Positions 15,268 through 24,519 of a DNA stretch of 31,973 nucleotides are shown piece by piece; positions within the stretch are counted from its first letter, which is position 1; each line of letters starts with the position of its first letter. The position numbers and the translations under genes were made by a program. The DNA is from Maccoyibacter sp900556645 (GTDB taxonomy: Bacteria; Bacillota; Clostridia; Lachnospirales; Lachnospiraceae), in assembly GCA_958349535.1 (NCBI GenBank), contig CATWDJ010000024.1, forward strand, positions 1-31,973. Direction: 5' to 3'. The notes below the pieces were generated by a model, which saw only the letters and a list, made by a program, of their open reading frames with translations, did not search any database and was not told the origin of the DNA.

Positions 15268-16386
15268 ATGCAAAAATCAGAAGTATATTTTACATCTTTT
15301 AAGGCAACGGGCAATGAAAATTTATTGCAGAAGCTGCACCGTCTGATGAAGACCGCAGGCTTTGAAAACATTGATTTTCAAGACAAATATGCTGCCATCA
15401 AGATTCATTTTGGAGAATATGGAAATCTGGCGTTTTTAAGACCGAATTATGCCAGAGTTGTGGCAGATTATGTGAAGGAACTGGGTGGAAAACCGTTTTT
15501 AACCGACTGCAATACCCTGTATGTGGGAAGCAGGAAGAATGCATTGGATCATCTGGAGACAGCCTATGTCAATGGATTTTCTCCTTATCAGACCGGATGC
15601 CATGTCATCATAGGAGACGGCTTAAAGGGAACGGATGAGACCTTAGTACCCATTGACGGAGAGTATGTAAAGGAAGCCAAAATCGGACATGCTATCATGG
15701 ATGCGGATATTTTTATTTCCCTGACCCACTTCAAAGGTCATGAGATGGCGGGATTCGGAGGAACACTGAAAAATATCGGAATGGGCTGCGGTTCCAGAGC
15801 CGGGAAGATGGAGCAGCACTGTGACGGAAAACCTAGTGTCAACCAAAACGCCTGTGTGGGTTGTGGTGCCTGCGGAAAAATCTGTGCCCACGGTGCACCT
15901 CAGATAGCAGAGGGAAAAGCTGCCATTGACCATGAGAAATGTGTGGGCTGTGGACGTTGCCTTGCAGTCTGTCCGAAGGATGCTATTTCCGCAGATTTCA
16001 GTGATTCTATTGCCATGTTGAATTATAAAATGGCAGAATATAGTCTGGCTGTCTGCAAAGACCGCCCGTGTTTCCATGTGTCTTTAATCTGTGATGTTTC
16101 GCCAAACTGTGACTGTCATGCGGAAAATGATATTCCGATTATCCCGAATGTGGGAATGTTGGCGTCCTTTGATCCGGTGGCATTGGATCAGGCGTGTGCG
16201 GATTTGTGTAATCAGATGACTCCGGTGGAGAACAGTATTCTGGGCGAGAATCTGAAAAAACATGAGAACTGCGAAGAACATGACCATTTCCATATGACCC
16301 ACCCGGATACAGAATGGAAATCCTGTATCTCTCATGCGGTAAAGATTGGATTGGGAACAGATCAGTATGAGCTGATTACCATATAG
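15268..16386 (+). CDS. DUF362 protein with two [4Fe-4S] ferredoxin motifs
   Basis: A 372-residue protein. The N-terminal ~185 residues fit DUF362 (AAIKIHFGEYGNLAFLRP, LTDCNTLYVGSRKNALDHL, ISLTHFKGHEMAGFGGTLKNIGMGCGSRAGK). Next are two ferredoxin motifs, CVGCGACGKIC (about 194-204) and CVGCGRCLAVCP (about 224-235), and a C-terminal DUF362 part ending with His/Asp-rich EEHDHFHMTHPD. RBS GGAGGAG lies 7 nt upstream. Such proteins are frequent in anaerobes and act as uncharacterised redox proteins. Its place after nfnAB suggests shared ferredoxin chemistry, but that is inference. Confidence 0.85.
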   Translation: MQKSEVYFTSFKATGNENLLQKLHRLMKTAGFENIDFQDKYAAIKIHFGEYGNLAFLRPNYARVVADYVKELGGKPFLTDCNTLYVGSRKNALDHLETAYVNGFSPYQTGCHVIIGDGLKGTDETLVPIDGEYVKEAKIGHAIMDADIFISLTHFKGHEMAGFGGTLKNIGMGCGSRAGKMEQHCDGKPSVNQNACVGCGACGKICAHGAPQIAEGKAAIDHEKCVGCGRCLAVCPKDAISADFSDSIAMLNYKMAEYSLAVCKDRPCFHVSLICDVSPNCDCHAENDIPIIPNVGMLASFDPVALDQACADLCNQMTPVENSILGENLKKHENCEEHDHFHMTHPDTEWKSCISHAVKIGLGTDQYELITI

Positions 16387-16417
16387 AGGATATAATATTT
16401 ATAGGTCAAAATAAGAA

Positions 16418-16466
16418 AAAGGTTCTAACCTTTACTTTTTAGTAAAAGTTGGAACCTTTAATTTTT
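16418..16466. terminator. Bidirectional terminator
   Basis: A perfect-looking 18-bp stem with two mismatched or G-U positions (16418-16435/16442-16459), with T-runs on both strands. It lies between convergent genes ending at 16386 and 16478. Confidence 0.85.
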
Positions 16467-16477
16467 TAAACCTTTAT

Positions 16478-17284
16478 TTAATCCAGATTGACTTTTTTCT
16501 TCATCAGAAGACCGCTGCCTATGAAAGCTGCCACTGCAACCACGGCACTGCTGAGCATGCCTAAATTATAAGTTTTCATAAGGAAAACTACTTCCTGTGA
16601 AGCATCGATACTGTTCATAGAAAATGCGGTGTAAGTACTGCTGAAAAGCTGTAACAGGAAAGAGATTCCAAAGAAACTCAGGAAAGAGCCTGCTACTTTG
16701 TGTTTCTGCCACAACTGACCGATACAAATGCTTACATAAGGAAGCAGAATACCGGAAAGGCAACTGATGATCAGGAAGAGTACAAAATATAAAACGGTTT
16801 GTACTCCACCCATGCCGCAGAAGGTTCTGGTAAGTCCGTCAAATCCGCCGTAAGCGTTAAGGAACTTAGAAATTTCTTCAAAGACATAGTTGTTGGCAAA
16901 AATGCAGAAGATACTTAAAAATATTAAAATGGTTTCTGAAATGAACCAAATAAAAGCTGTTACCAGTTTACTGATTAAAAGCTGCCAGGAGGTTACCGGC
17001 AGAGTGTGCATCAGGTAGCCTTCGTTGGAAAACAGGTTTTTGTAAAACCGCATAATCAGATAAATGTAGGAGGCAATGGATATTACAATCAGACCCACTA
17101 CATAGACAAATACGGAAAGGATATTAAAAATTGCCATAATCGTAGAACTGTCTGCATTTCCAGAAATCATAATGGACTGGGCAACAATACGTCCTAAGAT
17201 AGTTATAACCACCAATACCAAATAAAGCGGAAGCATCAGTTTTGAAGTTTCCTTAAATTCATGTTTGATTAATTTTCCTAACAT
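16478..17284 (-). CDS. ABC-2 type permease
   Basis: A 268-residue membrane protein with six predicted helices (about 17-37, 51-80, 107-130, 160-185, 195-215 and 240-262), starting MLGKLIKHEFKETSKLMLP as typical of ABC-2 export permeases. NEGYLMHTLPVTSWQLLISKLV (about 88-109) is the common ABC-2 motif after helix 2. It overlaps the ATPase gene by 7 bp. Together with the GntR regulator it resembles the ytr-type operons that answer cell-envelope stress; the substrate is unknown. Confidence 0.85.
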   Translation of the reverse strand: MLGKLIKHEFKETSKLMLPLYLVLVVITILGRIVAQSIMISGNADSSTIMAIFNILSVFVYVVGLIVISIASYIYLIMRFYKNLFSNEGYLMHTLPVTSWQLLISKLVTAFIWFISETILIFLSIFCIFANNYVFEEISKFLNAYGGFDGLTRTFCGMGGVQTVLYFVLFLIISCLSGILLPYVSICIGQLWQKHKVAGSFLSFFGISFLLQLFSSTYTAFSMNSIDASQEVVFLMKTYNLGMLSSAVVAVAAFIGSGLLMKKKVNLD

Positions 17285-17973
17285 TTGAACACCTCCCGGA
17301 ATAATGCATCTACGGATTTGCCTTCTTCCTCACGGATGCTTTCTACGGAGGAGTTTCTTACAATCTGTCCGTTTTTGATGAAGATTACCTGATCTAAGAT
17401 ATTTTCAATGTCAGCAATGAGATGTGTAGAAATCAAAATGCTGGCATGTTCATCATAATTGGTAATAATTGTGTTTAAAATGTAATCTCTTGCCGCAGGG
17501 TCTACACCGGCAATCGGTTCGTCTAAGACATAAAGGTCGGCACGGCGGGACATTACCAGAATCAGCTGTACCTTCTCCTTTGTACCTTTAGACATGGTTT
17601 TTAATTTTTGTTTTGGGTTGATATTTAATTTTTCCAGCATATCGTAGGCACGTTCTTCTTCAAAATCCTCATAAAAGTCTTTGAAGAAGGCAATGATTTC
17701 GTTGACCCGCATGCTGCCTCCTAAATAAGTGTGGTCCGGCAGATAAGAAATGATTTTCTTAGAAGCAACTCCCACAGGAAATTCCTTTACATAGATTTCT
17801 CCGGCAGTAGGAGTAAGCAGACCGTTCATAATTTTGATTAATGTGGTCTTACCGCTGCCGTTGGGACCTAAGAGCCCGATAATGTGTCCCTCCTCAATAT
17901 CCAGATTGATATTGGCAAGGGCGGTTGTAGAACCGAAAGTTTTTGTCAGATTTTTGCACGTTACTAAACTCAT
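17278..17973 (-). CDS. ABC transporter ATP-binding protein
   Basis: A 231-residue ATPase: Walker A GPNGSGKTT (about 36-44), a Q-loop region at ISYLPDHTYLGG, signature region TMSKGTKEKVQL (a divergent LSGGQ, with SKGTKEK), Walker B LYVLDEPIAGVDP and H-loop ISTHL. The start is placed at the second ATG (17973), 7 nt from AGGGAGAG; the ATG at 17979 is too close to that RBS. The SKGTKEK form is usual for drug/antibiotic-type exporters linked with YtrA regulators. Confidence 0.88.
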   Translation of the reverse strand: MSLVTCKNLTKTFGSTTALANINLDIEEGHIIGLLGPNGSGKTTLIKIMNGLLTPTAGEIYVKEFPVGVASKKIISYLPDHTYLGGSMRVNEIIAFFKDFYEDFEEERAYDMLEKLNINPKQKLKTMSKGTKEKVQLILVMSRRADLYVLDEPIAGVDPAARDYILNTIITNYDEHASILISTHLIADIENILDQVIFIKNGQIVRNSSVESIREEEGKSVDALFREVFKC

Positions 17974-17985
17974 CGTCATCTCTCC

Positions 17986-18342
17986 CTAATTGTGTTGTTG
18001 AATTAATTGAATAGTTTCTTCTTTTGAAATACCTAACATTTTCATTGCGGCAAAAAATTCATCAATTTTTTCCGCTGCCAGTTTTTGCTTTAATTCTTCT
18101 ATCATGTTTGTATCCTCCGTAATAAAACGACCGCTGGTACGCTGGCTGTAAACAAGCCCGGTTTTTTCCAGTTCAGACAGTGCCTTCTGCATTGTGTTGG
18201 GATTGACAGAAGCTTCGGATGCCAATTCCCGAACTGCGGGAAGCTTATCGCCGGGTTTGTAGATACCGGAGATAATATCCATCTGGATCCGTTCCACAAT
18301 CTGAAGAAAGATAGGGCGGTCAGAGTTAAGGTTCCATGACAT
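17986..18342 (-). CDS. GntR family regulator, YtrA type
   Basis: A 118-residue regulator. The N-terminal winged helix (residues 10-75: RPIFLQIVERIQMDIISGIYKPGDKLPAVRELA ... VNPNTMQKALSELEKTGLVYSQRTSGRFI) is classic GntR; the short C-terminal helical tail (about 80-118) is the YtrA-subfamily dimer domain. It is the first gene of the ABC operon, with inverted repeats over its promoter, so it most likely represses its own operon. RBS AGAGGTG is upstream on the minus strand. Confidence 0.9.
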   Translation of the reverse strand: MSWNLNSDRPIFLQIVERIQMDIISGIYKPGDKLPAVRELASEASVNPNTMQKALSELEKTGLVYSQRTSGRFITEDTNMIEELKQKLAAEKIDEFFAAMKMLGISKEETIQLIQQHN

Positions 18343-18382
18343 AATTTCACCTCTTTCTCGTGTTGTGATGATACATTGTAAA

Positions 18383-18436
18383 TGTATTACTGTACTAGTT
18401 GATTAATACAATAATACAGTCGTAAAGAATTGTCAA
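18383..18436 (-). promoter_or_regulatory. GntR operon promoter with overlapping operators
   Basis: On the minus strand TTGACA (18431-18436), a 17-nt spacer and TATTGT (18408-18413) form the promoter. Two inverted repeats overlap it: TGTATTA (18383-18389) with TAATACA (18404-18410), and ACTGTA (18389-18394) with TACAGT (18415-18420). They fit binding of the GntR product. Confidence 0.65.
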
Positions 18437-18504
18437 TAGTTTTTTGAAAAAAATAGGACTGTTATGAAAAAAAATTTCCATGACAGTCCTGTCTTTTTAA
18501 GTGC

Positions 18505-19593
18505 TTACCGCATCAAACACTCCATCAGCTTCGTATTAATTTCCGGTTCCATAAAGCAGAAGCGGATATACTTGTTATCCAGAAATGGGAAGGTGGAGCA
18601 GTTACGAATCATCATACATTCCCGAATCGTACGGTCAAACATTTCTTCCGCAGTCATTTCCTCTCCCAACAGCTTCACCAGCATAAAGTTGGCAGTGGGC
18701 TCGTATGCCTTAAAGGACGGATGGTTTTGAAAGGCATCGTATAGACGGGCACGCTCCGAAGAAATCAATTTGCGGGTTCGCTCTATATACTCGGTATCCT
18801 GAAACATCAGTTCTCCGGCAATTACTGCAAGGGAGTTGATGGTCCATGGATTCTGCCGGGTGTTGATGGATTTTACCAAATCACAGTTGCCGGTAATGGC
18901 ATAGCCAAGACGAAGTCCCGGTGCTGCAAAAAATTTGGAAGTTCCCCGGAGAATGATAATATTGTTATAGTAGTGGGTCAGGGGAACTGCTGTGATTTCT
19001 TCCATATTTTCCGCAAATTCCACATAGGTTTCATCCACCATAACGAAAATGCCATACTGCTTGCAGACATCCAGAATCCGCCGCATATCCTTCCGGGTAA
19101 TGGCGGAAGAAGTAGGATTGTTAGGATTGCAGATAACCAAAAGGTCAATATTTTCATTGAGGTGGGAAGTGAAGTCTTCCACATTCAGACGGAAATCATC
19201 CTTTTCCCTCAAAGGATAGTAGAGGGTGGTGCCGCCTCCTAAAGAAATTTCACGCTCATATTCTGAATAGGTAGGTCCGATAACCATAGCTTTTTTCGGA
19301 TGTTCAATCTGAATAAAGAGGGAAATCAGTTCTGTGGAACCGTTTCCTACAATAATATGGGAAATATCGCTGCCTACATATTGGGAAATACATTTGCGAA
19401 GGGAGGTATATTCCCGGTCGGGATAGGTGGTTATGGCATCCACTTTTTCGGAAAGGGTTTTCCGCAGCAGGGGGGAAATCCCTAAGGGATTGACATTGGC
19501 ACTAAAGCTGGTAATGTCCTCTTTTTTGATGCCGTAAATGGCTTCTATTTTTTCTAAATCACTGCCGTGAAAATGATCTTGATGTTGTAGCAT
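18505..19593 (-). CDS. PLP-dependent aminotransferase, HisC/CobD-like
   Basis: A 362-residue fold-type I PLP enzyme. The N-terminus (HGSDLEKIEAIYGIKKEDITSFSANVNPLGISP) is the form shared by threonine-phosphate decarboxylase (CobD) and histidinol-phosphate aminotransferases; also seen are NGSTELISLF, ICNPNNPTSS, VDETYVEF and RGTSKFFAAPGLRLGY, with the Lys after GTS as the Schiff-base residue. No cobalamin or histidine genes are nearby, so the substrate is open. The start is the ATG at 19593 with GGAGGT upstream; the ORF extends 15 codons farther without support. A 5' stem-loop (GGTTCG/CGAACC, 19613-19643) precedes the RBS. Confidence 0.8.
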   Translation of the reverse strand: MLQHQDHFHGSDLEKIEAIYGIKKEDITSFSANVNPLGISPLLRKTLSEKVDAITTYPDREYTSLRKCISQYVGSDISHIIVGNGSTELISLFIQIEHPKKAMVIGPTYSEYEREISLGGGTTLYYPLREKDDFRLNVEDFTSHLNENIDLLVICNPNNPTSSAITRKDMRRILDVCKQYGIFVMVDETYVEFAENMEEITAVPLTHYYNNIIILRGTSKFFAAPGLRLGYAITGNCDLVKSINTRQNPWTINSLAVIAGELMFQDTEYIERTRKLISSERARLYDAFQNHPSFKAYEPTANFMLVKLLGEEMTAEEMFDRTIRECMMIRNCSTFPFLDNKYIRFCFMEPEINTKLMECLMR

Positions 19594-19607
19594 AATGGTA
19601 CCTCCTG

Positions 19608-19691
19608 GAGGGTTCGGGTCAAGAAAGATTCCTTGCACGAACCTATCAAATAGTTTATAATCTATTATAGCGAAATTGGGCGAAAAAGCAA
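19608..19691 (-). promoter_or_regulatory. Promoter and leader hairpin of the PLP-enzyme gene
   Basis: Minus strand TTGCTT (19686-19691), 16-nt spacer, TATAAT (19664-19669). The leader folds by GGTTCG/CGAACC plus an inner CAAG/CTTG (about 19613-19643), ending close to the RBS. No known riboswitch class was recognised. Confidence 0.4.
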
Positions 19692-19717
19692 TATAAACCA
19701 GATAAGCAGGTGACAGT

Positions 19718-22700
19718 TTGCGTAGACGGATATATAATCTGGCAAATGGAAAGTTTGATGAGGAAAAACCGGAGCTTGTTTTCTCGGAGGAACGGCTGGA
19801 GATTCAGGTGGTAGAAGGACAGCCTTATCGTGGTTCTTTTCAGATAAAAAGTGCCAATGGGGCGTCCATGCGGGGAATCGTGTATTCCTCCAATGTGCGG
19901 ATGGAATGTCTGAACCCACAGTTTGAAGGACAGGATGTACAGATTCGGTTTGAATTTCAGAGTGCGGAATTAATAGAAGGTGGTATTCAAAAGGGTGAAT
20001 TTACGGTTATCTGTAACCAGAATGAATATAACCTTCCTTTTGTGGTGCATATTACGCGGTTGTATGCAGATTCCTCCATGGGAAGAATCCGTACTCTTCA
20101 CGACTTTGCCATGCTGGCGGCACAGGAGAGAGAGGAAGCCTATAAGATTTTTATTTCTCCACTGTTTAAAAACCTGCTCCGTGGCGGTAATGTCAAAGAA
20201 CGATTACTCTATGAGGGATTGTCTAAACCACCGGTAACCATGCAGAATCTGGAAGAATTTTTAATCGGAATCAGGCAAAAGGCAAAGATAGAACTGAGTC
20301 TGGAGACAGAGGAAGAAAATTTTGGAAATATAGAAGAGCAGCGAAAGGAAAGTCTTAGAATCCGAAAGAATCAGTGGGGTTATATGGAACTCCGGCTGAA
20401 AAGTGACACAGAGTTTCTGGTGTTGCAAAAGGAGCGGATGACCACAGATGATTTTGTGGGAAATCTTGCGGTTGTGGATTATTATATAGATGAGAAAAAG
20501 TTACATAGCGGAAAAAATTACGGAGTTATTACCATAGAAAGTCCGTATCAGACACTGGAATATACGGTGCGGATACAGCAGAATCCACAGAGTGAACCGG
20601 GAGAGCGGGACAGTCAGGAAGTCCGCAGGATGAAGGCTCGGTTTACGGAAATTTATGTGGATTTTCGGTTGAAGAAGATTACCGTAGGGGCTTGGGCAAC
20701 GGAAAGTTTGGAGATTTTGAATCATTTCACAGCCTTGTTTCCGGAGGAAGCCTGGTATGCTCTGATGAAAGCACAGGTCTACCTGATTAACAGACAGAAG
20801 CAGGAGGCAGTCTGGATTCTGGACGAGAAGAAGCGGAGTATTCAGGATAAAGAGAGCAGCCAGTGGGCGTATTATCTGTATCTGATGACTCTGATTATCC
20901 GTGAGGACAAATATGCGGACCGTGTATTAAAAACCATTGAGGAAATCTGTCATAAGCATCCGGAGGATGACAGACTGGCTTGGATTCTGCTTTTTTTACG
21001 GGAGGATTATTTCCTGAACAGTTCCAGAAAATATCAGGCATTGAAGGATATGATACAAAAAGGAATCAATAGTCCTTATCTCTATGTGGAGGCATGTCTG
21101 TTGATTCGGCAGGAACCATACTTATTGACGGAACTGGGAAGTTTTGAGATAAGTCTTCTCATATGGATGAAACGGCGGAATGTCCTGAGTGCCGAAGTGG
21201 CGGTGCAGGTAATGGGGCATGCGGGAAGTTTAACTGTTTTTCAAAGAAATGTGTACGAGATTCTCTGTGGCTGCTATCAGGTTTATCCCAAAAAAGAGAT
21301 GCTTGCCGTAATCTGTTCCTATCTGATGAAAGGACAGCAGTTTGCCACAGAATATCATGGATGGTACGAGAGGGGAATTGAAGAGGATTTGCGGATTGCC
21401 GGATTGTATGAGGCGTTTATCAATTCCATGAACCGCTGGGAAGTGCGGGAGGTACCGAAGATTGTGCAGATGTATTTCCGGTATCACAGTGCCTTGTCCT
21501 ATACGCAAAAAGCGGTGTTATATGTAAATATCATTGCCAATAAAAAGAACCAGCCGTCGGTATACGAGAGCTATGAACGGATTATGGAGACCTTTGCCAT
21601 AGAACAGATATTAGAACGTCATATCGACGATAATCTGGCTGTGATTTACGACACATTTTTGCAGCCGGCGATGATAAATACGAAGGTGGCAGAGGCTCTG
21701 GGGGATGTGGTATATACCCATAAGCTGACCTGCTTTGATGAAAATGTGGTGCGGATTTATGTGGTACATCCACAGCTAAAGCATGGACAGGCCGTAGGCT
21801 TGGTAAACGGATGTGCTTATTTTTCCATCTATGGGTCAGAGTATATGATTTTTCTGGAGGACCGATGGGGAAACCGTTACGCCTCCAGCATGGATTACCA
21901 GTTGGAAAAATTGATGAAACCGGGAAAATATATGGAAAAATGTATGGAGGAAGCACCTCATGCATTGCCATTTCTGGTACATTATTTTGATAAAAAGATA
22001 TCCCATGCGAGTTTTAAGGAAACAGATTTAGAGTTTTTACAGAATTTCATGGAGTCGGAGGAGGTCAGCGAGGCATACCGTACCAGATTGTGTCCTGAAG
22101 TAATCCGATTTTATCAAGACAGACAGATTCCGTTTGAACTGAGTGATTATCTTACCAGAATGAATCCGTCACTGCTGAACCAGAGTGCCAGAAATGATAT
22201 GATAGAACTATTGATTGAAAAGGGAAATTTTGAGCTGGCATACCGTTGGATGATACGGTTCGGAGTGGAACAGACAGATAAATCCCGTCTGGTGACAGTG
22301 GCAAGCTATATGATAGAAAAACAGTCAGGAGAAGAAGAGGACTTTTTAATCTATCTGGCAACAGAGGCGTTTTTAAGCGGAAAATATAATGACAGGATTT
22401 TGGAGTACCTGTGCAATTACTATGAAGGACCCACAAAAGTGTTGGGAGCTATTTGGAAAGCGGCTTCGGAATTTGGACTGGATACCTTTGATTTGGAAGA
22501 GCGGTTGCTGGCACAGATGCTTTACACCACAGAATATGTGGAGGGTATTGAGGATGTTTTCTGGCACTTTAGCCAGAGTGGCGGAAGAGATGTGATACAG
22601 GAGGCATTTTTGAATTATTTCTGTCAGATGTATTTTGTGGAACATGCACTGATATCCGAGAAACTGATGGAGATGGTGGCATTTTGGTATCAGCAGGGAG

Positions 22701-23257
22701 CAGAGGTGATTACGGTCTGCAAGCTTGCTTTTTTGAAGTATCTGTCGGTAAACCGGACGGAACAGCAACACTACGCCGAGATTCTGGAAACATGGCTGAA
22801 GGAATTTACGGAGAAAAAAATATGGTTTCCGTTTTATAAGAAGTTTGACAGAGCCTTGCTGCAAAAATATCATTTATATGACAAAATTTTCGTAGAGTAT
22901 CGGGGAGAAAAAAAACAGGAAGTGAAAATCCATTATTGTGTGGATGAAAGCGGAGAATATCAGACAGAGAGGATGCCGGAGATTTACCATGGTATTTATG
23001 TCAAAGCCTTTGTGTTGTTTTTCGGGGAAAATCTGGAATATTACATCAGTCAGGAGGATGGGGAGAAACAGGTTATTACCGAGAGTAACCGGATTTCCGG
23101 CAACGATGTAGTGGAAGAGAACGAAGAGAGCCGTTATGATATGATTAACAGTATGCTTTTGAATATCACGGTCAAGGAGAAGGAAAAGGCGGAGTATTAT
23201 ATGCAGCAGTATGAGAAAAAGGACTGCATCAGCAAAAAGGCATTTCGGATTTTATAA
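19718..23257 (+). CDS. DUF5717 family protein (very large, Lachnospiraceae-type)
   Basis: A 1179-residue protein with a TTG start behind AGGTGA. No signal peptide. The N-terminal ~330 residues are beta-rich with repeated domain-like units (ELVFSEERLEIQVVEGQPYRGSFQIKS; ELRLKSDTEFLVLQKERMTTDDF); the rest is helical and TPR-like (ALMKAQVYLINRQKQEAVWIL, and many similar stretches to about 1000), ending in a charged tail. It heads a tight four-gene operon and is followed 11 nt later by DUF5716. Function is unknown. The size and TPR-like body suggest a scaffold. It fits DUF5717 in length and sequence as I recall it. Confidence 0.75.
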   Translation: MRRRIYNLANGKFDEEKPELVFSEERLEIQVVEGQPYRGSFQIKSANGASMRGIVYSSNVRMECLNPQFEGQDVQIRFEFQSAELIEGGIQKGEFTVICNQNEYNLPFVVHITRLYADSSMGRIRTLHDFAMLAAQEREEAYKIFISPLFKNLLRGGNVKERLLYEGLSKPPVTMQNLEEFLIGIRQKAKIELSLETEEENFGNIEEQRKESLRIRKNQWGYMELRLKSDTEFLVLQKERMTTDDFVGNLAVVDYYIDEKKLHSGKNYGVITIESPYQTLEYTVRIQQNPQSEPGERDSQEVRRMKARFTEIYVDFRLKKITVGAWATESLEILNHFTALFPEEAWYALMKAQVYLINRQKQEAVWILDEKKRSIQDKESSQWAYYLYLMTLIIREDKYADRVLKTIEEICHKHPEDDRLAWILLFLREDYFLNSSRKYQALKDMIQKGINSPYLYVEACLLIRQEPYLLTELGSFEISLLIWMKRRNVLSAEVAVQVMGHAGSLTVFQRNVYEILCGCYQVYPKKEMLAVICSYLMKGQQFATEYHGWYERGIEEDLRIAGLYEAFINSMNRWEVREVPKIVQMYFRYHSALSYTQKAVLYVNIIANKKNQPSVYESYERIMETFAIEQILERHIDDNLAVIYDTFLQPAMINTKVAEALGDVVYTHKLTCFDENVVRIYVVHPQLKHGQAVGLVNGCAYFSIYGSEYMIFLEDRWGNRYASSMDYQLEKLMKPGKYMEKCMEEAPHALPFLVHYFDKKISHASFKETDLEFLQNFMESEEVSEAYRTRLCPEVIRFYQDRQIPFELSDYLTRMNPSLLNQSARNDMIELLIEKGNFELAYRWMIRFGVEQTDKSRLVTVASYMIEKQSGEEEDFLIYLATEAFLSGKYNDRILEYLCNYYEGPTKVLGAIWKAASEFGLDTFDLEERLLAQMLYTTEYVEGIEDVFWHFSQSGGRDVIQEAFLNYFCQMYFVEHALISEKLMEMVAFWYQQGAEVITVCKLAFLKYLSVNRTEQQHYAEILETWLKEFTEKKIWFPFYKKFDRALLQKYHLYDKIFVEYRGEKKQEVKIHYCVDESGEYQTERMPEIYHGIYVKAFVLFFGENLEYYISQEDGEKQVITESNRISGNDVVEENEESRYDMINSMLLNITVKEKEKAEYYMQQYEKKDCISKKAFRIL

Positions 23258-23268
23258 AAGGAGCAGAC

Positions 23269-24507
23269 ATGGGAGAGAAGCATTTGGACAAATTATATAT
23301 TGGAATTGATTTGGGCGAAGAGTCTGTCATGTTAAGCTATTATCACCGGGGAATGGAAGTGCCAAGTACCATCAGCACCATTGCCGGAAGCGGCAATTAT
23401 CAGATACCTTTGGCAATGGCAAAGCGTATCGGCATGGGGCAATGGACCTATGGACAGGATGCACAGCGTCTGGAGAGAGAGGGAAAGGGAATTCTTGTGA
23501 ACCGCCTTTTGGAGCGGGGGGCAAGAGGCGAAAGCGTAGAAATAGAGGGCAGAGAATATCAGATTTCCGAATTGTTTATCCTGTATCTCAAAAAAATCTT
23601 ACAGATGCCCAATAAGCTGGATATCAGCCGGCCTGTTGCAAAGCTGGTATTGGCAGTGCGGAAAATGAATCCAGAGTATATGGAACTGTTTGAAAACCTT
23701 CGGAAAAAGCTGGGATTTTCTGTGGAGGAGTTTGAGGTAATTGACCACAAAGAGTGTTTCTATTTTTATAGCTGCAATCAGGAGGAAGCATTGAAACAGC
23801 ATCAGGTGGGCTTGTTCGATTGTCGGGAAACTGAGATGGTGTACTATGATTTGAGTAAAAAAAGAGGAACCCGGCCTACGGTTGTAGAGATAGAGGAATG
23901 CACATTGGGAAGTCTGGAAGGGGATTATGACAAAAGTTTTCTGGAAATGGCACAGACCGTCCTTGGCGGGAAAATCACCTCTGCGGTATATTTCGTGGGG
24001 GATATTTTCGAGGGAAACTGGATGGAGGAATCCCTAAGGTATGTTTGCCGGGGAAGACGGGCATTTATAGGAAAAAATCTCTATTCCATGGGAGCCTGTT
24101 TTGCTGCATATTTAAAAGGCAATGAAGAGGAGTGGGGATACGTTTATCTGGGAGAAAGTGAGTTTAAGATGAACATCAGCCTAAAGGTTTGGGAACATTC
24201 GGAATTGAAGTTCTATACCTTGGTGGAGGCAGGGGAGAACTGGTATCATAACCGCCATAGCTGTCAGGTGCTTTTGGATGGAACCAATACGGTGGATTTG
24301 TGGCTGCAGCATCCTTTTGGAAGAGAAGCCAGAATTGAAAACTTAGAGCTGGCAGATTTACCTCAAAGACCAAATAAAACCACCAGAATCTCCATTACGG
24401 CTGATACGTTGTCAGATACCAGTGTGGAGATTACCATTCAGGATTTAGGATTTGGAGAGATTTTTCCCACCAGCGGAAAAATATGGAAATACAAGATGGA
24501 GTTTTAA
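23269..24507 (+). CDS. DUF5716 family protein, Hsp70/actin-like ATPase fold
   Basis: A 412-residue protein. LYIGIDLGEESVMLSYY (about 8-24) has the phosphate-1 signature of the sugar kinase/Hsp70/actin superfamily, and VYFVGDIFEGNWMEESLRYVC (about 242-262) and RRAFIGKNLYSMGACFAAYLKG (about 264-285) resemble the adenosine and connect-2 motifs of Hsp70 proteins. The last ~110 residues are beta-rich. The protein is shorter than DnaK and lacks a recognisable substrate-binding domain. AAAGGAG precedes the ATG. It sits between the DUF5717 gene and a TPR gene, so it is probably the nucleotide-driven part of this unit. Confidence 0.75.
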   Translation: MGEKHLDKLYIGIDLGEESVMLSYYHRGMEVPSTISTIAGSGNYQIPLAMAKRIGMGQWTYGQDAQRLEREGKGILVNRLLERGARGESVEIEGREYQISELFILYLKKILQMPNKLDISRPVAKLVLAVRKMNPEYMELFENLRKKLGFSVEEFEVIDHKECFYFYSCNQEEALKQHQVGLFDCRETEMVYYDLSKKRGTRPTVVEIEECTLGSLEGDYDKSFLEMAQTVLGGKITSAVYFVGDIFEGNWMEESLRYVCRGRRAFIGKNLYSMGACFAAYLKGNEEEWGYVYLGESEFKMNISLKVWEHSELKFYTLVEAGENWYHNRHSCQVLLDGTNTVDLWLQHPFGREARIENLELADLPQRPNKTTRISITADTLSDTSVEITIQDLGFGEIFPTSGKIWKYKMEF

Positions 24508-24519
24508 AGGAGACAGAGC

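Noticed and set aside
21163..22595. Several plus- and minus-strand ORFs inside the DUF5717 gene
   Set aside because: They lie in other frames of a long, clearly coding reading frame and have no RBS or family.
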